48,732 nt of DNA from the NCBI GenBank assembly GCA_009783705.1, contig WRCX01000009.1, positions 1 through 48,732 of the forward strand, given 5' to 3'. The notes under the pieces were generated by a model. That model worked only from the letters and a program-made list of their open reading frames with translations, searched no databases and was not told the DNA's origin. This document shows, piece by piece, positions 16,773 through 26,217 of this stretch. The stretch comes from Candidatus Bathycorpusculum hydrogenotrophicum. Its GTDB lineage: Archaea; Thermoproteota; Bathyarchaeia; Bathyarchaeales; Bathycorpusculaceae. Numbering within the stretch: the first letter of the stretch is position 1; each line of letters starts with the position of its first letter. The translations under genes were made by a program, and so were the position numbers.

Positions 16773-17081
16773 ATGGGGCTGAGCATGCAAACAAACCACA
16801 AACAAACAAATACGCCTCAACTAAACCTTGTTACAGCCCATGGAAAACAGAATCGATCAATCAGATTCTTTGTTAGTTTTCCGGGCTTTTTTGGGTTTAG
16901 CGGTTTTTAAGGCTTCGCCGCTTTTGGATACCATAATCCGTGGTTTCTATTTTTATTTTGCCTGTTTTTGCTCTTCAAAGAATTTAGACACTGGAACCCA
17001 AAACTCAAATATCTAGGCGCTTTAGGAATAATAGGATTAATAGTGGGCCCGCTTGGAGCAACAGGCATAATTGTTGTGTAA
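16773..17081 (+). pseudogene. small membrane protein interrupted by one stop codon
   Basis: From ATG 16773 (or 16785) one frame runs to a TAA at 17079-17081, interrupted only by a TAA at 16908-16910. Both sides look like one protein: the part before the stop ends FPGFFGFSGF and the part after reads GFAAFGYHNPWFLFLF, then a membrane helix, WNPKLKYLGALGIIGLI and a second glycine-rich helix. The glycine-rich GFxGF style and KLKYLG word resemble DUF3796-like small membrane proteins. TAA is not a recoded codon in archaea, so a nonsense mutation or sequencing error is likeliest. A TATA box at the right distance suggests the gene was once expressed. Confidence 0.55.
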
Positions 17082-17559
17082 TAAAACAGGCATGACAACT
17101 ACCAGTGATTATTAATTTTTGAAAGCATATTGGAAATGGCGTAACACTACACTATCAGGATAAACAGGGTTGCGTAGGTTGAGGTTGTGTTTGTTGCCAC
17201 TTGGACTTAAAACAAAACAGGCAATATACTGATGGATAACTTTAAGGAGATATTATGTACGTCTTCTGTTAAACTTATTTGACAATTTACCAGTACATAT
17301 GAGATTATTAATTTTAAGGGGACATGGTTTAAGAATGTACGAGAAACGGAAATATTTTCGGAAAAAGATATGGAACTATTGATATAGCAATCTTATTATA
17401 TTGCAAATGAATAATAATTTAAGACTTTGGAAAGAAAGCGGTTGACCTAATGGCGAAAGTAAAGGTAATGAGGACACAAAAGAGAGTAATTTGTTTATTT
17501 TTTAGCAATCAAGTCCCCGTGCTAAAACATAAACATATACCGTGAGGGAAGTGGAGATT
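17082..17559. other. AT-rich non-coding DNA before the NACHT gene
   Basis: About 480 bases with no convincing gene. A 31-codon ORF at 17450-17545 reaches into the alternative GTG start of the next gene but looks random. AAACATATAC at 17531-17540 could be the TATA box of the NACHT gene, with a leaderless start at 17560. Together with the pseudogene to the left it marks the edge of an accessory segment. Confidence 0.4.
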
Positions 17560-20500
17560 ATGGGCACTATAAAATGGGTGCAGTTGGCAGATGTTCATTT
17601 TGGGTCTCCGGATTCACATAGTGTAAAAACTATGCGAGCTTGTTTTCTTGATTGTTGTCGCAAATTACAGGGGATCGATTATCTCTTTATCACCGGTGAT
17701 TTGCGCTTTGGGAAAAATTATCCTGAAAAATATCCAGATGGTACCGTTAAATTTTTGCAAGATGTACAACAAGCTCTAGGAATTTCTCCTGACGACACTT
17801 TTATGGTTCCTGGAAATCATGATGTTCTAAGTGGTGATGGACTAAAAGGAACTATCAACGCAATTATGGCGCAATATTCTGGAAATAACACAATTTCGAA
17901 GAAACACTTGCAAGAATTGGAGATTGGAAGACAAGAATATCTGAAAGTATATAAACAAATTTGTGGCAAAAAAGAAATAAAGCACCATTTTTATATCAGC
18001 AAAAACGATGTAAATGTCATACATATCAATACAGCCATATTGTGTGGCGGAGATAGAAGAGATGGGAGTTTAGTTATTGGCATGCATACATTGGCGCAGT
18101 CTTTGGAAGGCATTGATAAGCATAAACCTGCGATTGTTATTGCTCATCACCCTTTCGATTGCCTAGAAGACCATGAGCAAGGACAACTTGAAATGTTGTT
18201 AAAAAGGAACAATGCGATCCTCTATCTTTGCGGTCATAAACATTTTATGCGTTGTAAAAATATCAAAGTAAATAGAACAGATGTCGATTTGTGGGAATAT
18301 GTTTGTGGGTCAAACATGGATAATCCACCCAATACAGAGCCTGCAGTAAAAGGCTTTTTTATAGGAGAACTTGATACAGACATAAAAAGTGGTTATGTAG
18401 AGGGTTTTAAGTGGAGCAAAACATGTGAAGCGTGGCTTCCAAACGGTGAATTTTCTTTTCCTCAAGATTGTGCTATCGATGGCAGATATTATTTTCCAAA
18501 ACGTCCGACATGTAGCGAAAATTTTGTTAAGGCAGCTTATAATAAATATGTAGAATATCTTGGCTATGAGTGTAAAATTAGGTTGGATGGTCTTCCTCCT
18601 GTGGATAATGAATCAGGGAGCAAAGCATTTGAACTGGAAAAATTGTTTGTTCCCATGCGCTTTTCTAAACCATGTCCGCTACATCAGGATAACTTGAAAC
18701 TAAAATCTTCATATAAATCTCATGTTGAAAAAATGTTATGGGATGATCGTTTTGAGCAGTTTCGCTGGAGCTGGGATGAAATCGATAAGCCGATTATCCC
18801 CGCCAAAGGGCGTGTTCGATTTGTGATTTTTTCCGGACCCGGTGGCGGTAAAACTACCTTGATGAAAAGGTTGGCGTCGTTTTATGGACTTGGAAACTGC
18901 GAGAGCATCGGTGACAATCTTCCTGACCGACCCTTTTTACCCATATGGATCAAATGTAGGCAATTCAGGGAAAACACAGATTTATCCATAAGTGAAATTA
19001 TTCGCGAAATTCCGGAGCGGGCTGGGTTTGCAGCTGAATTGAACTTAAAAAATGCATTTTACGAATTGGTGAGCGAACACATCCAAAATGGGACCGCTTT
19101 GCTATTGGTTGATGGTTTGGATGAAATCGGAAACGACTCAAGTCGCAAGACTTTTATAGATAACTTGAACGTCTTTGCAGCGATGAATAAAAATGTCAAC
19201 ATTATAATGTCATCGCGTATAGTAGGTTATGGGTTAATTGTCCGTCGTTTATCCAATGATTTTTACCCCTATAAAATTCAACCATTTAATTCAGTCGATA
19301 TTGCACGCCTATGTACCGGTTGGTATAAAATCGTATTTGGGGATGTGGAAGAGACGGATGAAGCTGCACAAAAACTTGTCTGCACTATTTTGGAAAACGA
19401 GAAAATATATAATTTAGCGCAAACTCCGGTGTTATTGATGACTTTGTTATTGGTACATCTGTGGATTGGAGCACTACCTACAAAGAGAGTAGAGTTGTAT
19501 GGAAGTACCATAGATGTTCTGCTACGTACATGGAATGTGGAAGGATTCCCGCCACTTAATCATATGGAGGCATTGCCACAACTATCTTATTTGGCATACA
19601 ATATGATGTTTGTTGGCAAAATGCGGCAAACCATCGGAAGAGCAGAATTAGAGCAAATTTTGTTGTGTTCTCGTAAAAACTTACCGCATTTTTTTTCTCC
19701 TAACTCTGAAACAGTTTATCAGTTTATCGAAAGAGTTGAAGAGCGTAGTGCCATATTGACAAAACGAGGATTATGTGCAGTTGATGGTCACAGCGGCAGG
19801 CTTGAGGCAGAATACGAGTTTTCTCATCTTACCTTTCAAGAATATTTGGCCGCCTATGCTATAGTAACGAAAGCTTATCCTAACGCTACTAGAACTGATG
19901 ATGTTGTAGACAAACATCTTAAAGGCTTATTTGATGTTGAGGGCCTGAGAGAAACTATCCTTTTGACAGCAGTTCTAGCGAATAGGTGGGAAGCCGAAGA
20001 TATCGCAAAAGCACTACTTGATTTGTTAACAAGTATCCGTGAGCAACGTCACCATAATAGAGAGGTTAGAATTTCCTATGTAGTCAATTTGCTTATGCAA
20101 ATAATTGCTGATGAAGCGCCATTAACGCCTGATCTGCGCAAGTCTATTTACAGAGCGTGTTTTGATGACCCTTTGTACAAAAGTTCGGTGGATGGTATTG
20201 AGGTTGTTTATGGTTCCAAGTATGGTCAAGAATTACAGAATTCATTACCGCTCAGCGATAAGGAAAGGTCAATTAAAATATATGCACCTTTGCTTAAGTT
20301 GATTGAACTACGTAAACAAAAAGAGTTTTCTGTTTTTGACTATTTTATAGAGAATATAGATTCAAATAATATTTTGGATGCGTTGCAAGTGCTTGAAATG
20401 GCTGTTTGGCTTGGTGGGGATTGGCAAGGGACAGTTTCCGATCCTGAACAAATTTATGAGTTAAAAAAGAGGTTAGCTTCTTTATGCGCTAACGAGGATA

Positions 20501-21021
20501 AGCAAATAGTGATGCATGCTTTCGATGCGTTGGATGCGTTTAGTGATGAATATGCAGACGAGGATATTTTGACAGAGAAATTGCTACAAGATCTTTTGAG
20601 CTTATTTGATGTGCGACTTAGTAATATGCGCATTGCCGGCAGGTTTCCTGTTAGACGAGACAATATTCCTCACCTCCAAGGAATAAAGCTTACTACGCTA
20701 CAAAAAGAACAACTTGAAGTGCATATGCGTAATGTGAACGATAGCTTTGAAATGTTCAGTTTTTTCTGGTTTGGGGTTATTTTTGGTGCATGGAGTGTGG
20801 AACATGTAGTACAAAGGGCCAAGGCTTTTCTGGATTCGGATTGGTTCAGCGAAGTTGTCGCAGAAAGATTGAGAAAAAATATGTGGAAATATTTGTCGAT
20901 TTTACAAGAATTAGATGCTGTACCGGCAGAAAGCAACGCTTTGGTTAACACGTATTTGGGTGAACTAGAACAATATGAGAAACAGAGGGAAAAAGAGGAA
21001 GAGAGAATAAACTTTGATTAG
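17560..21021 (+). CDS. metallophosphoesterase-NACHT NTPase fusion, probable antiviral NLR-like protein
   Basis: A 1153-residue STAND protein from ATG 17560 (1159 from GTG 17542; residue numbers use the longer form). The N-terminal calcineurin-like phosphoesterase is complete: ADVH (D17, H19), TGD (53), GNHD (91-94), AHH (201-203) and GHKH (231-234). A linker (about 300-420) leads to a NACHT NTPase with Walker A GPGGGKTT (432-439), Walker B LLLVDGLDE (520-528) and SSR (557-559), then winged-helix and helical parts with the typical FSHLTFQEYLAAY (760-772), and a helical C-terminal sensor ending in a charged coiled coil. By analogy with bacterial NACHT defence proteins, the phosphoesterase would be the effector, switched on when the C-terminal region senses a virus. 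It stands alone, flanked by 400-500 base gaps, as acquired defence genes often do. Confidence 0.88.
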   Translation: MGTIKWVQLADVHFGSPDSHSVKTMRACFLDCCRKLQGIDYLFITGDLRFGKNYPEKYPDGTVKFLQDVQQALGISPDDTFMVPGNHDVLSGDGLKGTINAIMAQYSGNNTISKKHLQELEIGRQEYLKVYKQICGKKEIKHHFYISKNDVNVIHINTAILCGGDRRDGSLVIGMHTLAQSLEGIDKHKPAIVIAHHPFDCLEDHEQGQLEMLLKRNNAILYLCGHKHFMRCKNIKVNRTDVDLWEYVCGSNMDNPPNTEPAVKGFFIGELDTDIKSGYVEGFKWSKTCEAWLPNGEFSFPQDCAIDGRYYFPKRPTCSENFVKAAYNKYVEYLGYECKIRLDGLPPVDNESGSKAFELEKLFVPMRFSKPCPLHQDNLKLKSSYKSHVEKMLWDDRFEQFRWSWDEIDKPIIPAKGRVRFVIFSGPGGGKTTLMKRLASFYGLGNCESIGDNLPDRPFLPIWIKCRQFRENTDLSISEIIREIPERAGFAAELNLKNAFYELVSEHIQNGTALLLVDGLDEIGNDSSRKTFIDNLNVFAAMNKNVNIIMSSRIVGYGLIVRRLSNDFYPYKIQPFNSVDIARLCTGWYKIVFGDVEETDEAAQKLVCTILENEKIYNLAQTPVLLMTLLLVHLWIGALPTKRVELYGSTIDVLLRTWNVEGFPPLNHMEALPQLSYLAYNMMFVGKMRQTIGRAELEQILLCSRKNLPHFFSPNSETVYQFIERVEERSAILTKRGLCAVDGHSGRLEAEYEFSHLTFQEYLAAYAIVTKAYPNATRTDDVVDKHLKGLFDVEGLRETILLTAVLANRWEAEDIAKALLDLLTSIREQRHHNREVRISYVVNLLMQIIADEAPLTPDLRKSIYRACFDDPLYKSSVDGIEVVYGSKYGQELQNSLPLSDKERSIKIYAPLLKLIELRKQKEFSVFDYFIENIDSNNILDALQVLEMAVWLGGDWQGTVSDPEQIYELKKRLASLCANEDKQIVMHAFDALDAFSDEYADEDILTEKLLQDLLSLFDVRLSNMRIAGRFPVRRDNIPHLQGIKLTTLQKEQLEVHMRNVNDSFEMFSFFWFGVIFGAWSVEHVVQRAKAFLDSDWFSEVVAERLRKNMWKYLSILQELDAVPAESNALVNTYLGELEQYEKQREKEEERINFD

Positions 21022-21431
21022 TGGAAAGATGCTATGCCGAGTTTTGTTACTGCTCAGCAGGTATAGGCGTTTGGGTTCTGTGCAATTAATTTTTTCGCTG
21101 TTGCTATCTTGATTTCTAAGGAATCAAAATATTGGCATAAATAGAACATTGGTTCATTGTGGCTTATGTACAAACAACATGCAAAACTAACGCTAGAAAG
21201 TGCTTAACTAAAGGAAGAAAAAAAGCATACTATCATAAAACAAAAAACTCAACCATGCCCAAATTAAATTTAGACAAAACGTCTAGAAATGGTTAGTTTT
21301 AACTGATTGGCCGTACTTCCTCAAATTTAATATTAATTCATCAAATTTCCGAATTATTCATTATTTCAATTACCAGCAGATAATTAGCGAATGATAGATT
21401 GCCAAAAGTCTGGATGGTTTAACTTTGATTA
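21022..21431. other. 410-base intergenic region, nothing recognised
   Basis: The DNA between the NACHT gene and the convergent rRNA methyltransferase gene is AT-rich. I see no ORF with coding character, tRNA, clear inverted repeat or remnant of a second defence gene here. Confidence 0.35.
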
Positions 21432-22787
21432 TTATGTTGGTGAGGTTTTTTGGAGTTTGGCTATGAAGAAGCCGTTGCATTGATGGATGTGGGGGTAGAG
21501 GCGTCGGCATTCTGTTAGGCCTGCTAGTCCGGGTGAGCCGAATTCGGGGGTTATTGGGATTAGTTTAAAGTTGGGGTGTTCTTTTAGGAATTGTGCGATT
21601 ACGCCTTCGTTTTCTTCTAGGGTTATGCTGCAGGTGGAGTATGTTAGGATGCCTCCGGTTTTGACTTTTTGGGCGGAGTTGTTGATCATTTGTTGTTGGA
21701 TTTGGCTCATGTTGGCTATGGATTTTGGGCTCAGACGCCATTTTGCTGAGGGTTGTTTAGCAAATACGCCGGAGCTGGTGCAGGGTGGGTCGAGAATAAC
21801 TATATCGGCTTCGCCTGTAAGTGGAATTGATATGCGGGCGTCTGTGACTAGGGGTTGGGCGATTTTGGCTTTCATGCGGTTTGTTTCTTTTTGCCAGGTA
21901 TGCATACGTTTAGCTGAGAAGTCTATGGAGATTATGCTACCTTGGTTTTGCATGAGTTGGGCAAGAAAAGTTGTTTTGGCTCCGGGGGCTGCGCAGATGT
22001 CAAATACGGTGTTGTTAGGGGTGGGGTTTGCGGCTTGAGCGGCAAAGCAGCTGGCTTTGTCTTGTACATAGAGTAGGCCGGCTTTGAGGCTTGGGGAGGT
22101 GTTTAGGGGGGTTTTTTGGTCTATGACTTGGTAGGTGTAGTTTAGGGGTTGGGCTTTTTCGAGTTTGATGTTCTCTGCTGTGAGTTTTTTTAGAATGTCT
22201 GCTTCGGATGCAATTAGGGTGTTTAGGCGGATGTAGGTTGGCGGTGGGGTGAGACTTCCTTTGAGAAAGGTGTCTGCTTCTTGTTTGCCAAAGAGGTTGA
22301 TGCAGTAATCTACAAACCAGGTTGGATGGTAGGTTTCAAGGGCGATGCGCTCAGTTTCGTTGGTGGTTTCTATGATTGGGGTAAGTGGGCGGGTTAGGAG
22401 AAAGCCCAAGATGGATTCGGCTTCGCGTATGGTTTGCCAGCCCAGTATTGAGCGGCCCATGCTTGCGATGGATTCGGCTTCTTTTATGGGGAGTTTGTTC
22501 CAGTTTTTAACAACTCGGGTTTGATATACGTAGAGGCGTAGAAATGCCTGCAGACCCTGGTTGTATTCGCCGATTTTTTTGGGTGAGATTATAGAGTTTA
22601 TGAATTTGTCGATGAGGTTTTTGCGGCGGGTGGTTTCAACGACAAGACCATATGCTAGGCGGATGGCTCCAGCGTCTTTTATGCCTAGTTGTTTTGTGGT
22701 ACGCATTAGTGCGGAGCGTTCATTTAGCCGGCGGATCTCCATCCAGCTTAGGGTTTCGATTGCAATGGTCCAAGCTTCCCGTAGCAA
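21432..22787 (-). CDS. RsmB/NOL1/NOP2/Sun family RNA cytosine-C5 methyltransferase
   Basis: Transfers a methyl group from S-adenosylmethionine to C5 of a cytosine in rRNA or tRNA. The 451-residue protein has a NusB-like RNA-binding N-terminal domain (about residues 1-140), then the methyltransferase: DICAAPGAKTTFLAQLM (SAM motif I), ILDPPCTSSGVFAKQPS with the release cysteine and TYSTCSI with the catalytic cysteine. The NusB-fused form is the RsmB type in bacteria, but archaeal members may act on other positions or on tRNA, so no gene symbol is given. ATG start at 22787; the end, FFIAKLQK, is normal for the family. Monocistronic and convergent with the NACHT gene. Confidence 0.9.
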   Translation of the reverse strand: MLREAWTIAIETLSWMEIRRLNERSALMRTTKQLGIKDAGAIRLAYGLVVETTRRKNLIDKFINSIISPKKIGEYNQGLQAFLRLYVYQTRVVKNWNKLPIKEAESIASMGRSILGWQTIREAESILGFLLTRPLTPIIETTNETERIALETYHPTWFVDYCINLFGKQEADTFLKGSLTPPPTYIRLNTLIASEADILKKLTAENIKLEKAQPLNYTYQVIDQKTPLNTSPSLKAGLLYVQDKASCFAAQAANPTPNNTVFDICAAPGAKTTFLAQLMQNQGSIISIDFSAKRMHTWQKETNRMKAKIAQPLVTDARISIPLTGEADIVILDPPCTSSGVFAKQPSAKWRLSPKSIANMSQIQQQMINNSAQKVKTGGILTYSTCSITLEENEGVIAQFLKEHPNFKLIPITPEFGSPGLAGLTECRRLYPHIHQCNGFFIAKLQKTSPT

Positions 22788-22987
22788 ATTTTCATCACAC
22801 TCAAAGCAAAGACGGCGTCCTAAATAAGGGAATTCTCAGAATCTGTTACTTCAGGTCATCAGCCACATATGTTTATGAATTTTCCGTGGTGTTGTGTTGT
22901 GTTCTTGGACGAGCTCCATAATTGGATGGAGGTGACATGTAGTTGTCAAAAAGGATTCGAGAAGAAACGGACTTGAATAGAGGAAAA

Positions 22988-23092
22988 ATGACGGTTCAAG
23001 AAGCAGGCAAAAGAGGCGGCGCTAAGGGTGGTCCCCGTGTCCGTGAACTCATAAGGGAAGGCAAAGAATTCGAACAAGAAGAAGAAAGATAA
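22988..23092 (+). CDS. 34-residue KGG-type small hydrophilic protein
   Basis: The ATG at 22988 opens a 34-codon frame beginning MTVQEAGKRGGAKGG and ending in a run of Glu, which resembles the small KGG/Em-like hydrophilic proteins common in archaea and bacteria, often linked to stress or spore desiccation. The repeated K/R-G-G words and the strongly charged remainder argue for a real gene despite its size. GAGG lies ten bases upstream and may serve as ribosome site. Function in archaea is unknown. Confidence 0.55.
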   Translation: MTVQEAGKRGGAKGGPRVRELIREGKEFEQEEER

Positions 23093-23324
23093 CTGCTGGC
23101 AACCACAAGCAGTAAGCTGAAACTCGCATACGGTGGAGGACTAAACTTTGTGCTGATCAGTCATGAGCATGTTGTGCAGTAAAATCCCGTTTCTTTTCTA
23201 TTCAGGTCTATAGTTTTAGGTCGGGGTTAATTTTATTTTTTTGTAGTTTTATCAGATTGTTTGGGGTTTATTTGTCACTAGACATTTTAGTCTCTTTGTA
23301 ACATATTTGGCAAGGGAAAACGGG

Positions 23325-26099
23325 ATGGCGACACCACTAGACAATTGGTTTGGTCCGGTAGTTAAATCGCCGCAGAAAGAAAGCGTTAAAACAGAAGCGC
23401 CCCCCATAGTGCCCCAAGCGCCAATCGAGGCACCTAAAGAAGAGATTGTTGAGGCAACTATACCTAAGGAGAGAAAACCTCGCCAGTTTCCGCCTTTGGC
23501 TCCGCAGAATTTGGAGCTTGCTTATTTTGTTTCAGCATCCTATGATGGGAGACAGAAAAAAGCTGTTGTAAAGTTGTATGATCCCAAGTCGGGGCAACTT
23601 TACTTTTGGTATGATAACACAGATCATAAACCGTACTGTTTAACCAGCCTCCAAAAAGAAGACCTAGAAAAGTTTGAGCGCGTCACCAGTCATGAGGGGT
23701 TTGAGCGCTTTGAAACTGAGACCCGAGAGGATCCCCTAAACGATAGAACTATCCAAGTTACAAAAATTGTTGTTAAAGATCCCCTAGCCATTGGAGGCCG
23801 AGCCTCAGGAACCATACGCGACATCATCCCCGAGGATTACCCCAAAGTTATAGGGGGCAATATTCGAGATAGCGACACCAAAATCTGGGAATCCAAGATT
23901 AAGTATTATCAATCCTACATCTACGACAACCACCTTTTGCCAGGTATGCCCTATAAAATCCAAGATGGCACCCTTGTTCCAGTTGTTGATGAGCAAGCCA
24001 CAGAAAATTTAAACAAAATCAGGGAGCTCTTCAAAGACTGCCGCACACAAGCTGAGCAAGAATATGCGCAATATGCTATGATGTGGGCTCAACTGCTTGA
24101 GACCTCAGCACCTAGTTTTCGCCGGGCCGCTATAGACATTGAAGTGTACTCTCCTCTTGTTAATCGAGTGCCAGATGCACGCGAAGGGGCCTGTCCGGTT
24201 ATTGCCTGCTCCATCTATAGCAGCGATGGCGAAAAAAGAGTACTCATACTTAAACGCGAAGACCACCAACAAGGCGATCCCGAATTAACTAGGGGCATAA
24301 CAGTTGAGTACTGTGAAACCGAAGAAGAGTTGCTACGCAAGGTCTTTGAAGTTCTAAACGATTACCCCTTCATTCTAACCTTTAACGGCGATGACTTTGA
24401 TCTGCGCTATCTTGCTCATCGCGCCTACAACTTGGGATCACAAAGAAAAGAGATCCCCATAGATATCAGCAAACGCGTGTGTATGATTCGTTATGGTATA
24501 CATGTGGATCTCTACAAGTTTTTCTTCAACCGCTCAGTACAGATTTATGCTTATGGCGGTAAATACAAAGACGTCAGCCTAGACGACGTCGGCACTGCCT
24601 TAATTGGCACCCAAAAAATTCATCTCGACAAAAATTTTGGCGATCTCAACTATAGTGAGCTTGCAGCGTATTGTTTACGGGACAGTGAAATCACCTACAA
24701 ACTCACAAGCCACGACAATGACTCAGCAATGAAGCTGATCTTGGTGTTAGCCCGAATCGCAAGCATGCCCATCGAAGACGTCAGCCGCCAAGGAGTTAGC
24801 CGCTGGATACGCAACTTTTTGCAACGCGAACACCGCAACCGCGGCATGCTCATCCCAAACGCAGAAGACATCCTCACCAAAAAAGGCAAAACCAGCACCA
24901 CCGCAGTCATCAAAGGCAAAAAATACAAAGGCGCCATAGTCGTCGAACCCACCCCAGGGGTTCACTTCAATGTTGCTGTGATGGACTTTCCCAGCCTATA
25001 CCCCTCAATCATCAAAGTCTGGAACCTAGGCTACCAATCCATCTGCTGCAACCACCCCAACTGCCGCACACGCACCATCCCCGACACCCAACACTGGGTA
25101 TGTACCGAAAAAAGAGCCCTAGAAAGCCTCCTAATTGGCTCTTTACGTGACCTACGAGTAAACTGGTACAAAAACCGAGCCAAAGACAAAACCCTGCCCC
25201 CGGAATTGCGCAGCTGGTATGGCATCGCCCAAGGAGCACTCAAAGTCATCTTAAACGCCAGCTATGGCGTATTTGGAGCCGATAGCTTTGATCTCTACTG
25301 TCCCCCAGTCGCCGAAGCAACCGCAGCTATCGGACGCTACAGCATCACCCAAATACTCAACCACTGCCACACCGTTGGGATCCAGGTTCTCTACGGCGAC
25401 ACCGACAGCTTATTTCTCAAAAACCCTACAAAAGAACAAATCGATGAAGTCATGCGCTACACCGAACAAGAATTAGGCATGGGCATCGACGTAGACAAAA
25501 CATATCGCTATGCCGTGTTTAGTTCTCGCAAAAAAAACTATTTAGGGGTACTCGAAAACGGCATGGTGGATGTCAAAGGCCTAACAGGCAAGAAAAAACA
25601 CATCCCGTTGTTTATAAAAGACGCCTTTAACCAAATGAAAGAACGGCTCGCACAAGTCAAAACCCCCGAGGATTTCGAGAAAGCACGAAAAGACATCGCC
25701 GCCATCGTTCGAGAGCGCCATCAAACCCTCAAACGCAGAGAATGGAAAGACAACAGCGAACTTGCCTTCCATGTAGTTTTAGGCGACGACCTATCACACT
25801 ACACCAAAACAACCCCCCAGCATGTAAAAGCCGCGCGTATTTTGCAGAAAAGCGGCAAAGACCTCCGAGCAGGCGATCTCATCAGTTTTGTTAAAGTTAT
25901 CAAGTCCTCATCTGTTCGCCAGGGAAGCGAAGATAATTCAGGCGTAAAACCCGTCGAACTAGCAAGCCGCAACGAAGTAGACACAGAGAAATACATCGCC
26001 TACCTCCAATCCACCTTTGACCAAGTCCTAGACGCGCTAGGCCTAAATTATGAAGAAATCATCGGATTAACCAGACTGGCAAGCTTCTTAGGTGCTTAG
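23325..26099 (+). CDS. polB: family-B DNA polymerase (replicative type)
   Basis: Archaeal B-family DNA polymerase with proofreading. I start it at ATG 23325 because AAGGG lies nine bases upstream; a TTG at 23307 would add six residues. In the 924-residue form the exonuclease motifs are DIE (271-273), FNGDDFD (353-359) and YCLRD (449-453). The polymerase motifs are DFPSLYPS (554-561), KVILNASYG (640-648), YGDTDS (690-695) and KKNYLG. All catalytic acids are present. A proline/glutamate-rich, probably disordered segment (about 12-55) precedes the fold. The C-terminus LTRLASFLGA is a weak PCNA-box-like end. A small acidic protein gene follows at 118 bases. Confidence 0.95.
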   Translation: MATPLDNWFGPVVKSPQKESVKTEAPPIVPQAPIEAPKEEIVEATIPKERKPRQFPPLAPQNLELAYFVSASYDGRQKKAVVKLYDPKSGQLYFWYDNTDHKPYCLTSLQKEDLEKFERVTSHEGFERFETETREDPLNDRTIQVTKIVVKDPLAIGGRASGTIRDIIPEDYPKVIGGNIRDSDTKIWESKIKYYQSYIYDNHLLPGMPYKIQDGTLVPVVDEQATENLNKIRELFKDCRTQAEQEYAQYAMMWAQLLETSAPSFRRAAIDIEVYSPLVNRVPDAREGACPVIACSIYSSDGEKRVLILKREDHQQGDPELTRGITVEYCETEEELLRKVFEVLNDYPFILTFNGDDFDLRYLAHRAYNLGSQRKEIPIDISKRVCMIRYGIHVDLYKFFFNRSVQIYAYGGKYKDVSLDDVGTALIGTQKIHLDKNFGDLNYSELAAYCLRDSEITYKLTSHDNDSAMKLILVLARIASMPIEDVSRQGVSRWIRNFLQREHRNRGMLIPNAEDILTKKGKTSTTAVIKGKKYKGAIVVEPTPGVHFNVAVMDFPSLYPSIIKVWNLGYQSICCNHPNCRTRTIPDTQHWVCTEKRALESLLIGSLRDLRVNWYKNRAKDKTLPPELRSWYGIAQGALKVILNASYGVFGADSFDLYCPPVAEATAAIGRYSITQILNHCHTVGIQVLYGDTDSLFLKNPTKEQIDEVMRYTEQELGMGIDVDKTYRYAVFSSRKKNYLGVLENGMVDVKGLTGKKKHIPLFIKDAFNQMKERLAQVKTPEDFEKARKDIAAIVRERHQTLKRREWKDNSELAFHVVLGDDLSHYTKTTPQHVKAARILQKSGKDLRAGDLISFVKVIKSSSVRQGSEDNSGVKPVELASRNEVDTEKYIAYLQSTFDQVLDALGLNYEEIIGLTRLASFLGA

Positions 26100-26217
26100 C
26101 TAACTTTTGAGTGGGTAAATTCGAATTGTGACTATTTGGGTTAGTCACATATCCATAAAAATAACAACACACTCTCCAAAAGTTGGTATAAACCGGCTAA
26201 TTCTATAGTGATGATCT

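Noticed and set aside
16828-17016. 62-codon frame overlapping the broken membrane-protein gene
   Set aside because: Alternative frame of the same DNA; the joined frame from 16773 has far better membrane-protein character.
17450-17545. 31-codon ORF just before the NACHT gene
   Set aside because: Basic and random-looking, no ribosome site; possible leader peptide but without support.
21571-22038. 155-codon plus-strand frame inside the rRNA methyltransferase gene
   Set aside because: Antisense to the conserved methyltransferase domain; no independent start signals or family features.
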